Shown piece by piece: positions 1 to 5,613 of a DNA stretch of 6,347 bases (position 1 is the first letter of the stretch; every line of letters starts with the position of its first letter). This DNA is from Melioribacteraceae bacterium (GTDB taxonomy: Bacteria > Bacteroidota > Ignavibacteria > Ignavibacteriales > Melioribacteraceae). A program made the translations under genes and the position numbers. The notes beneath the pieces were generated by a model. It was not told the DNA's origin. It was given only the letters and a program-made list of their open reading frames with translations, and did not search any database. Location: positions 1 through 6,347 of the forward strand of contig WFQV01000410.1 of assembly GCA_015486905.1 (NCBI GenBank), in the 5' to 3' direction.

Positions 1-236
1 GAGCTTCGGAAGCAGTAATTACAATTGTTTTGAACAAAGATTCAATTTTAATTACTATTAAGGATGATGGAATTGGTATTGAAGGCTATGAAAAAACTTT
101 AACTTCTCAATTCGGTTTCGGATTATCCGGAATAATGGAAAGAGTCAGGATATTAAAAGGCAAAATAGACATTAAATCTACTCCTAATAACGGTACAAAT
201 ATTTTTATAACAATTCCGATTGAGAATGAAAAATAA
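1..236 (+). CDS. Sensor histidine kinase, C-terminal ATPase end (partial, 5' cut by window)
   Basis: This is the tail of a sensor histidine kinase, the protein that autophosphorylates and donates phosphate to the response regulator next to it. The reading frame is open from base 3 with no start in view, so the gene begins upstream of the window. The visible part is the end of a GHKL/HATPase_c domain. It starts just after where the N box would lie (ASEAVITIVL), followed by the G1 box DDGIGI at about 66-80 and the G2 box GFGLSGIMERV from about 114. It ends with the usual strands and a TPNNGT turn before TIPI. The GLSGI-MxxRV form of G2 is typical of HPK7 (HisKA_3) kinases, which pair with NarL/LuxR-type regulators, and such a regulator is the next gene. 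The stop codon lies inside the next gene (11-nt overlap), suggesting translational coupling. The sensor part cannot be seen, so the stimulus is unknown. Confidence 0.9.
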   Translation, partial: ASEAVITIVLNKDSILITIKDDGIGIEGYEKTLTSQFGFGLSGIMERVRILKGKIDIKSTPNNGTNIFITIPIENEK

Positions 237-885
237 AATTAAAATACTAATTGCGGATGATCATCCGCTTTTTAGAAAAGGATTAAAAGATTTATTGGAA
301 GAATCCGGTCGTGAATTTTCCGTTGATGAAGCCGGAAACGGTGAACTTGCGGTCGAGTTAATCAAGCAAAATAATTATGATATTGCTATGCTGGATATTG
401 ATATGCCCCGGTTAAACGGACTGGAAGTTGCTGAAGAATGCAAGCGGAATAAAATCGATGTAAAAATAATTATTCTTACGATGTATAAAGATGAGCATCT
501 TTTTAATAAATCTGTCGATATCGGTGTAATGGGCTATTTATTAAAAGAAAATGCCGTAATGGATATTAATAATGCTATTACATCCGTTCTTGAGGGGCAT
601 TATTATATCTGCCCTGCAATTTCGGAATTTGTATTGAATAGAAAGAATAAACTTGATAATGCGGAAAAGGAAAAACAAAGTACAAAAGCTCTAACCGAAA
701 CGGAGAGAACTATTTTAAAATTAATTGCGGAAAGCAAAACAAGTAAAGAAATTGCAGAAGAGTTGTTTGTAAGCGTTAAGACTATTGAAAAACATCGGTT
801 CAACATCTGCAACAAATTAAATATCCATGGTACGCACGCTCTAATTAAGTATGCCTTTGATAATCGCGATATGTTTTTAAGTTAA
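226..885 (+). CDS. NarL/LuxR-family DNA-binding response regulator
   Basis: This is a cytoplasmic two-component response regulator of 219 residues, the usual length for the NarL/FixJ family. Residues 4-125 form a receiver domain with the acidic pair D11-D12 (IADDHP), phosphoacceptor D57 (LDIDMP), the switch threonine T85 (ILTMY) and lysine K107 (LLKEN). A short charged linker rich in K, E and N follows. Residues 156-219 form a LuxR-type HTH starting LTETE, with the recognition helix in VSVKTIEKHRFNI. I chose ATG at 226 (MKNKIKILIADD). An in-frame TTG at 220 would add only two residues and is less likely. The gene overlaps the end of the kinase by 11 nt, so the two are very probably a cognate pair made from one transcript. 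Targets are unknown. An inverted repeat just downstream (912-935) is a candidate binding site. Confidence 0.95.
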   Translation: MKNKIKILIADDHPLFRKGLKDLLEESGREFSVDEAGNGELAVELIKQNNYDIAMLDIDMPRLNGLEVAEECKRNKIDVKIIILTMYKDEHLFNKSVDIGVMGYLLKENAVMDINNAITSVLEGHYYICPAISEFVLNRKNKLDNAEKEKQSTKALTETERTILKLIAESKTSKEIAEELFVSVKTIEKHRFNICNKLNIHGTHALIKYAFDNRDMFLS

Positions 886-907
886 AACGCCTCCATTACG
901 AATATCA

Positions 908-937
908 GGGTGTTTACCCCCAATTTTTAGTAAACCC
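908..937. promoter_or_regulatory. Inverted repeat GTTTAC-N12-GTAAAC, candidate operator or weak hairpin
   Basis: Perfect 6-bp arms lie at 912-917 and 930-935, flanked by GGGT on the left and CC on the right. The half-site centres are 18 nt apart. The repeat sits between the LuxR-type regulator and the receiver-only gene, about 15 nt upstream of a TATAAT hexamer, which is a sensible place for an operator bound by a dimeric regulator. A nested 4-bp stem (GGGT-GTTT-ACCC, 908-919) followed by ATTTTT could instead act as a weak terminator for the upstream gene. The repeat is seen directly. Its role is inference. Confidence 0.4.
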
Positions 938-951
938 ACTTATTTACTTTC

Positions 952-957
952 TATAAT
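952..957 (+). promoter_or_regulatory. Possible -10 element (TATAAT) for the receiver-only gene
   Basis: A perfect TATAAT lies 38 nt before the GTG start at 996. No convincing -35 TTGACA is seen 16-18 nt upstream, and no Bacteroidetes-type TAnnTTTG is present. In a region this AT-rich the hexamer could occur by chance. It is flanked by a 7-bp inverted repeat (TTACTTT at 944-950, AAAGTAA at 972-978). Taken with the 110-nt gap, it suggests this gene has its own promoter. Confidence 0.3.
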
Positions 958-986
958 CAATCTTGTAAAATAAAGTAACAATTTTC

Positions 987-993
987 AGGAAAG
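987..993 (+). promoter_or_regulatory. Ribosome binding site AGGAAAG supporting the GTG start at 996
   Basis: AGGA at 987-990 is 5 nt before the GTG at 996. This decides the start, because the only nearby ATG (994-996) is out of frame and runs straight into TGA (997-999). The GTG start also places the receiver domain's first strand (IFLIAD) exactly at the N terminus. Confidence 0.6.
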
Positions 994-995
994 AT

Positions 996-1373
996 GTGAT
1001 TTTTTTAATTGCCGATAATAATTCCGCACTAAGGGATATTATCAAAAATGTACTTGTGTCTCCGGATAATACTTTTATTGAATGCTCTAACGGCAAAGAA
1101 GCTGTTAAATATTATTCAGAATATAAGCCGGATTGGGTAATAATGGATTCCGAACTGGATAAGATAGACGGAATAGCCGTTTCTAAAAAAATCACTGATA
1201 AATTTCCTCAAGCAAATATTCTTATTCTTACTCAATATGATGATATACATCTAAAGAAAGCGGCATTTAAAGCCGGAGTAAAAGAATATTTCTTAAAAGA
1301 TAATATTATCCAATTAAAAAGTTTTTTTAAAGAAATACGCATTAAAAATAAAATTGAAGACAAACATAAATAG
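996..1373 (+). CDS. Stand-alone receiver-domain protein (single-domain response regulator)
   Basis: This 125-residue cytoplasmic protein is a receiver (REC) domain with almost no extra sequence, so it has no DNA-binding or enzymatic output. Such proteins usually act as phosphorelay intermediates or through protein contacts, as Spo0F or CheY do. The phosphoacceptor is D51 (WVIMDSELD), with switch residue T79 (ILTQYDD) and lysine K101 (YFLKDN). Two features are atypical. The N-terminal acidic pair is D7-N8 (IADNN) rather than DD/DE, so one Mg2+-coordinating acid is replaced by Asn. The usual Met-Pro after the phosphoacceptor is absent (DSELDKIDG). Phosphorylation is still plausible but may be slow or altered. 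It starts at GTG with a good ribosome binding site. It follows a LuxR-type regulator on the same strand after 110 nt, and its kinase partner is not visible unless it is the upstream one. The short C-terminal tail is Lys-rich. Confidence 0.88.
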   Translation: MIFLIADNNSALRDIIKNVLVSPDNTFIECSNGKEAVKYYSEYKPDWVIMDSELDKIDGIAVSKKITDKFPQANILILTQYDDIHLKKAAFKAGVKEYFLKDNIIQLKSFFKEIRIKNKIEDKHK

Positions 1374-1484
1374 CTATACAAAAAGTATTACGAAAAATTT
1401 TTTTTAGAATTATTAGGATGTTAAAATAAAAGCTCGTTTAGGAAACATTTAATTCACGGTTAGCTAAACCGTTAGGAGAAGAAA
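1374..1484. other. Intergenic spacer between the signalling module and the envelope gene run
   Basis: This 111-nt non-coding spacer holds an A5T8 tract (1393-1405) without a stem, so it is not a convincing terminator. It also has an AT-rich stretch with a TAAAAT hexamer (1422-1427) that could be a -10 element but lacks a recognisable -35, and then the palindrome described separately. The promoter of the downstream gene run most likely lies here, but I cannot fix its position. Confidence 0.4.
1456..1472 (+). promoter_or_regulatory. Hairpin/palindrome ACGGTTAGCTAAACCGT abutting the ribosome binding site
   Basis: Six-base-pair arms (1456-1461 and 1467-1472) enclose a 5-nt loop. The right arm ends one base before the AGGAG Shine-Dalgarno (1474-1478), which is 6 nt from the ATG at 1485. 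In RNA this would form a small stem next to the ribosome site. In DNA it could be an operator for a dimeric regulator. The symmetry is seen directly. Function is inferred. Confidence 0.45.
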
Positions 1485-2573
1485 ATGCATCATTACGTGA
1501 AGGCAGCGCTGGTATTTTTTCTTTTAAGCGCATCTTTCCTTTTTGCGCAAAATTCCAATTGGACTTACAAAACAATGTTTGTAAAAGACGGGGAAGTTAA
1601 GGTGCGTGCCGAAGAAAACGAAAACGCAAAAGTTACAGGCAAAGTCTATTATTTGGACAAAGTAATAATTGTAAAAGATGAGAGGTTGCCCGTTCGTTTC
1701 GGATGGGCGAGAATTGTTTTCCCTGTTCGCGGTTTTCTGCCGGTAAGTTCTTTAATTACGCCGGAGGAGAAACGAACTCTTGACATTCGTTTTGGGAACA
1801 AGCCTCAGGAGGAGTTAAAACAAAACCGGGAAATAGTAGTTCGAACGTGCAAAAATGAATTTAACTTTGTCAGAACCCTGCCGTTCAATGCTTCGCCGAC
1901 GGCAGGGATTTTAAAAGAAGGGGAAACTGTCTTGCTTTTAGTTGAAAAAGACATTCCTGACGCCTTGTGGGTAAAATCCCTTTACCCGCTTGCAGGATTC
2001 ATAAAACGCGACGATATCAATTGGGAGAAAAAGAATTTTGTTCTCTCGCTTGGCTTTTTTTACAGTGCATTAGACGTCCCGTACGAAAAGAACCTGCAAA
2101 AAAAGAAAAATCCGATGGGCGGTTTCATTACTTTTGGCAGAGCTAATTGGCTTGTTACGCCAGGCATCGGAGTATTGTTCTCACAATCCCATTCGGGAAT
2201 GTTTTTGCTTAAAACCCAGCTTTATTCTTTCTTCTTGAACGTTCATGTTCTGAGACTTTTTAGCAATCACTTGGATTTTTTCGGAACGCTCGGCGGCGGC
2301 TATTGGCAGGCAAGTTTTGAAAATTTTAAATACCCAAATATTCCCGAATATTACCCGCTTCTTAAAACAAAGGGCTTTGCGTATTTGAGCGGCGGAGGGT
2401 TCGACATTAATTTCTGGAATTTATTCCTCGGAGTTCAATATCTGTTTTGGAACTCTCCAAAAGAAGCCGTCTTCGGCGATGAACCTAAACCAGGTGATTT
2501 GACAATGCAGTACAAATTGTTCCCCGGGGCAAATCTAATAAACGTTGCAATTGGTTACAGAATTAATTTTTAA
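1485..2573 (+). CDS. Exported protein: two SH3-like domains plus C-terminal outer-membrane beta-barrel
   Basis: This 362-residue exported protein is probably in the outer membrane. Residues 1-21 are a Sec signal peptide (hydrophobic core ALVFFLLSASFLF, likely cut after FAQ or nearby). Residues about 31-91 and 115-178 look like two bacterial SH3-type modules. Each begins with a VxVR-type strand (VKVRAEE; IVVRTCK) and ends with W-x-(R/K)-x3-P-x2-GF (from W74 and W162), so they are probably an internal duplication. SH3b domains often bind peptidoglycan or peptides. Residues about 183-362 are alternating hydrophobic/aromatic strands separated by short turns, ending in IGYRINF. A terminal Phe is the classic barrel-assembly signal, and about 180 residues suits an 8-stranded barrel. 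The ATG at 1485 has an AGGAG 6 nt upstream. It is first in a four-gene run, 15 nt before the next gene. A periplasmic anchoring or sensing role is inference, and no named family is recognised. Confidence 0.75.
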   Translation: MHHYVKAALVFFLLSASFLFAQNSNWTYKTMFVKDGEVKVRAEENENAKVTGKVYYLDKVIIVKDERLPVRFGWARIVFPVRGFLPVSSLITPEEKRTLDIRFGNKPQEELKQNREIVVRTCKNEFNFVRTLPFNASPTAGILKEGETVLLLVEKDIPDALWVKSLYPLAGFIKRDDINWEKKNFVLSLGFFYSALDVPYEKNLQKKKNPMGGFITFGRANWLVTPGIGVLFSQSHSGMFLLKTQLYSFFLNVHVLRLFSNHLDFFGTLGGGYWQASFENFKYPNIPEYYPLLKTKGFAYLSGGGFDINFWNLFLGVQYLFWNSPKEAVFGDEPKPGDLTMQYKLFPGANLINVAIGYRINF

Positions 2574-2588
2574 TAATTAGGAATAAAA

Positions 2589-4304
2589 ATGTCAAAGAAT
2601 ATTAAATTGACGCTTTACCTCGTTACACTGATTATTTTGGTTGTGGGCTTAACTCAATGCACGAAAGAAAATTTCGTTGAACCAATCGACCCGTTCAAAG
2701 TGGAACCGCTGGAACCCGAACCGTCTAATTTTAATTTGGGCAGGGGAGGGAATGCAATTGTCCTCGAAGCGAATCACGCTAATGTTGTTTCGAGACATAA
2801 AGGTTCGTCGGCTAGCACAGGTGCGGACTCGTTAAGTGTGGTTAGAATTCGCGGTACGCTTTATGTTAAAAACTCAAAATTCGGAGACATCCGTTTAACA
2901 AACGGGGATTTTAACCTCTTTGCAAACGACACCAAAGATTTTGATAACAATGTTTTTACGGACTTCAAAGGCTATGCGGAGTTTAATATTCCCGATGAGG
3001 GAATATTTAAGTATTTTAACGTTCCCGAAATGATGACCATGCCGGTTGGAGTGAAAAAAGGAAGCGATTTTGAAAGTGGGAGCTTTGAATGGCCTGTTAA
3101 CCCTGACCGTTATTATTTTTATTACGAAAACCCTAATCCGTTTCCGATTAACATTTCAAGCTCCTCGCTGGAAAACATTAAGAAAATGGCAATAGACCCA
3201 TCAGACCCGTCCTTTTTTGTACAAGGGGATCTTGATAACACCGTAATCGGAAGTATTAGTGACGCCGGTATTGCTTTTTCGGCTCAGGGATTCATTCCTT
3301 TCACTCCTTTGGTAAACGAACCCGAGATGCCAATGTATCCTTTTTCCGGAAATATTTATATCAGCGGGACATTCCCCGTGATGGATTATCCGATTTCTGT
3401 TTCGGGTGAAGCCGTAGTTAAATTTAATTCGGATGTTGATACTGACGAAAAGAATTTCTTCGCCGGGAAAAATTCGGATTTTGCGGTTGGAATTAACGGG
3501 AAAGTGAATCTTGATGACTCGAGACTGGATTGGCTGGGGGTGGAAGTTACGCTCGGAACCGCAACCTCCGAACTGGCTATGAAGAGCGACGGAACAACCG
3601 AATTCAGATTTGTCGGTTTGCGCGAAGATCCGCCGGTTTCGGTTAGCGATTTCCTTAAGCAAGTAATTACAAAGGATTTAGACTTTCTTGATTATTTATC
3701 CCCTTACCAAACAAGGGAAATTTTTTACGGCTCAATAGGGACAAGTCTTTCCGATTGGTCTATGGGCTTTAAAATGCAAACCTACCTTAATCTTCCGAAT
3801 TTCTCAATAGATATGGGGCATTCGGATTTTTACATTGATCCGACACAATTGAAATTTTCCGGGGAAGTTGTAATTGCCGGTTTCCAAAGGGTTGGGGTAA
3901 GAGGATTTGTCTATGACAACGGAGATTTTTATTTAAACGGATACACCGAAAACCATTTCTCCGCTTCGTGGCACAGTCTTTCCATTCATTTCAATATGAG
4001 TCTTGACGCTACTCTCGCACATTCATCGGGAGTTGTTTCTTTTGGAGGAAGAGTGGTTTTACACGGAAGGATTTCGTTTAGCATATTCCACGCCAGTTTT
4101 AAACTTAGAGCCAGTATTTCAATCCATTCCGACGGTTATTTCAGGGTTTGTTTTTCAATTGGAATAGGAAGATTGGGATTTGATGTTTGTCTGAAATTCC
4201 ACCCAAGTGGACAAGCAGGGAAAGCGTATCATCCTGAATTGCGTTACACGGAAATACCTATTGAACAGGTGCCTGTAGCAAATAGATTCCCAGCCGAGAA
4301 GTAA
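2589..4304 (+). CDS. Large beta-rich predicted lipoprotein, family not recognised
   Basis: This protein has 571 residues and I do not recognise the family. Residues 1-23 are a lipoprotein-type signal (hydrophobic LYLVTLIILVVGL) ending in LTQC, so C24 is the likely lipidated cysteine. Gln just before Cys is unusual for a lipobox. Residues 27-46 form a Pro/Glu-rich tether. The rest is almost all predicted beta structure with many Gly/Ser/Asn turns. From about residue 410 to 538 short strands alternate with turns (GDFYLNG at 445-451, HSSGVVSFGG from 478, SDGYFRV from 514), resembling a beta-sandwich array or solenoid rather than a barrel, and the C terminus is not aromatic. Besides C24 there is a Cys pair, C521 and C534, in a near-symmetrical segment, which could be a disulfide. 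The start ATG follows AGGA by 6 nt. The gene lies 15 nt after the barrel gene and 35 nt before another predicted lipoprotein. A surface structural or adhesive role is a guess. Confidence 0.7.
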   Translation: MSKNIKLTLYLVTLIILVVGLTQCTKENFVEPIDPFKVEPLEPEPSNFNLGRGGNAIVLEANHANVVSRHKGSSASTGADSLSVVRIRGTLYVKNSKFGDIRLTNGDFNLFANDTKDFDNNVFTDFKGYAEFNIPDEGIFKYFNVPEMMTMPVGVKKGSDFESGSFEWPVNPDRYYFYYENPNPFPINISSSSLENIKKMAIDPSDPSFFVQGDLDNTVIGSISDAGIAFSAQGFIPFTPLVNEPEMPMYPFSGNIYISGTFPVMDYPISVSGEAVVKFNSDVDTDEKNFFAGKNSDFAVGINGKVNLDDSRLDWLGVEVTLGTATSELAMKSDGTTEFRFVGLREDPPVSVSDFLKQVITKDLDFLDYLSPYQTREIFYGSIGTSLSDWSMGFKMQTYLNLPNFSIDMGHSDFYIDPTQLKFSGEVVIAGFQRVGVRGFVYDNGDFYLNGYTENHFSASWHSLSIHFNMSLDATLAHSSGVVSFGGRVVLHGRISFSIFHASFKLRASISIHSDGYFRVCFSIGIGRLGFDVCLKFHPSGQAGKAYHPELRYTEIPIEQVPVANRFPAEK

Positions 4305-4325
4305 CGGCACCGGTTCTTTTAAAAT

Positions 4326-4331
4326 AAGGAG
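4326..4331 (+). promoter_or_regulatory. Shine-Dalgarno AAGGAG supporting the GTG start at 4340
   Basis: AAGGAG lies 8 nt before GTG 4340. It fixes this non-ATG start, which yields an intact signal sequence (MIKKFVFFVF) with Lys residues ahead of the hydrophobic core. No in-frame ATG lies close by. Confidence 0.7.
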
Positions 4332-4339
4332 AAATCAAA

Positions 4340-5599
4340 GTGATTAAAAAATTTGTTTTTTTCGTTTTTGCCCTAACTCTCGTTTTCCTTTCTCAAAGGT
4401 GTAAAACAGTGGAAGAGGAACCGGATTACACTTACTCGATTGATTCCGTCTGGTGGTCCGATTCCATTGACGCAAACCACGACGGGTTTACTTCCTACCG
4501 TAAGTTGAATTTCGACGTCCATCTGAAAGAAGACGTTTCCCGCCCCATTAGGGGACGGGTTTATTACCAACCGGTTGAAGCCTCGGAATTTACATTTTAT
4601 GCTTTCTCGAAAAAAACCCTTGCGGTGGGGAAGAACCAAGACAATATTTTCGATGTTCCCATAGGAGACCCGAACAAAGAACTTGGGCGGGGGCTCTACA
4701 ACTTCAAAATTGAAATTTACGAAGAAGGCGGAAGCCGGCGGGAAGCCGTAACCGGCAAAGCGGACTCCTTGATTCTTTACAACAACGCTTTCGAAAAAAC
4801 GGAAACGGACAATAATTACTCTCTAAATGTTTACTGGCGCGACACTTTTGACAACGATAAAGACGGCTATTGGAGTTACGCTTATTTGGTTTTAGACGCT
4901 AACAACGACGCCGACGTAACAAGAAATTTGGAAGCAAAGGTTTATTACAAATCCACTTCGGAAACGGAATATTCCAAAGATAATCTTTACGCAGACATAA
5001 ATTTTACAATCACGAACTCCTCGCCGGACGACAGCGTCTCCATTCCGATAGGAATAGCACCGAACGATTTTGACCACGGAGAATACGATTTCAGAGTTGA
5101 GCTTTACGAAGCGGGAACAAATACACTTGTAAAAATAGACGACGAAGAAAATACGCCCGCTCTGAACGCCGTAAAGTTAGAAACGGACGATGAAGATACT
5201 TTCCACTTTACAATAGATAAAATTTGGTGGACTGACTTTGTCGATTTGGACCATGATTCTTACACAAGCCGGAGAAAGCTACACTTCGACGTCAATGTTG
5301 ACCGCGAAGGTCTGAGTTTCCCGGTTTACGCAAAAGTATTTGACAAATTACCGGATTCCACGGAATACGAGCTTTACGATTCAACAGCTTATTTTGTAGT
5401 TACAGGCTCGAGGACAAACGATGCTTACTCCGTAACGATTGGAACAACGAAAGCCGAGTTAGACAGTGCATCGTACGATTTTTTGATTTCTATCTTCCAA
5501 ACGGTGAACGATACATCGGAAATCATTCGCTACACAATTAGCAGCGCTACAGTGGATACGTTAAAGTCACAGAAATTTGAAACCGCTCAGCAAGACTAA
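4340..5599 (+). CDS. Predicted lipoprotein of three tandem Asp-rich (Ca2+-loop-like) repeats
   Basis: This 419-residue exported protein starts at GTG. Residues 1-20 are a signal sequence with a hydrophobic core (FVFFVFALTLVFL) followed by SQRC, so C21 is the probable lipid site, although Arg at -1 and Gln at -2 make a poor lipobox. An acidic stretch (VEEEPD) follows. The mature part is three homologous repeats at about 32-157, 159-286 and 288-416. Each starts with a (W/Y)W-containing strand and an acidic loop spaced D-x2-D-x-(N/D)-x-D-(G/S) (D41/D44/N46/D48; D168/D171/D173/D175; D299/D302/D304/D306), then S-x3-L-x-(F/L)-D. Each later has a (V/I)-x-IG turn and a Y-(N/D)-F-x-(I/V)-x-(I/L)-(Y/F) strand, and closes with E-T. 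The loops resemble Ca2+-binding loops, and the layout recalls repeat regions of 'choice-of-anchor' surface proteins, from memory only. It sits between another predicted lipoprotein and a secreted helical protein. The exact role is unknown. Confidence 0.75.
   Translation: MIKKFVFFVFALTLVFLSQRCKTVEEEPDYTYSIDSVWWSDSIDANHDGFTSYRKLNFDVHLKEDVSRPIRGRVYYQPVEASEFTFYAFSKKTLAVGKNQDNIFDVPIGDPNKELGRGLYNFKIEIYEEGGSRREAVTGKADSLILYNNAFEKTETDNNYSLNVYWRDTFDNDKDGYWSYAYLVLDANNDADVTRNLEAKVYYKSTSETEYSKDNLYADINFTITNSSPDDSVSIPIGIAPNDFDHGEYDFRVELYEAGTNTLVKIDDEENTPALNAVKLETDDEDTFHFTIDKIWWTDFVDLDHDSYTSRRKLHFDVNVDREGLSFPVYAKVFDKLPDSTEYELYDSTAYFVVTGSRTNDAYSVTIGTTKAELDSASYDFLISIFQTVNDTSEIIRYTISSATVDTLKSQKFETAQQD
4433..5587 (+). 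repeat. Three tandem ~127-residue protein repeats (4433-4810, 4814-5197, 5201-5587)
   Basis: The three units align by eye over an opening WW or YW, an acidic loop, an LxFD-type strand, a PIG/TIG turn, and a closing Y-x-F strand and ET. Similarity is at the protein level. The DNA copies are well diverged, so this is an old duplication rather than a recent one. The third copy has Ser in place of the loop Gly (S307). Confidence 0.75.
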
Positions 5600-5613
5600 A
5601 CAGGAATTTAGCC

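Noticed and set aside
220..225. TTG at 220 as the response-regulator start
   Set aside because: ATG at 226 gives the standard receiver N terminus. The TTG adds only two residues and has no ribosome site.
30..236. TTG at 30 as a start giving a 68-aa protein
   Set aside because: The frame stays open upstream to base 3 and encodes conserved ATPase-domain sequence (ASEAVITIVL), so this is an internal codon of a truncated kinase gene.
603..815. Minus-strand open frame of 70 codons
   Set aside because: It is antisense to the HTH half of the response regulator, whose protein is plainly conserved. It is low-complexity Leu/Ser sequence.
1393..1405. A5T8 tract as an intrinsic terminator after the receiver gene
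   Set aside because: There is no GC-rich stem before the T run, only an A-tract next to it.
1422..1427. TAAAAT as the -10 of the envelope gene run
   Set aside because: No matching -35 or Bacteroidetes-type element is seen, and the surrounding AT-richness makes such hexamers common.
3201..3662. Open frame of 153 codons on the minus strand
   Set aside because: It lies wholly inside the large beta-rich lipoprotein gene. Its translation has no signal, domain or sensible start context, so it is a shadow frame.
4373..5077. Two minus-strand open frames inside the repeat lipoprotein (4373-4639 and 4892-5077)
   Set aside because: Both are antisense to well-supported repeats and have no recognisable protein features.
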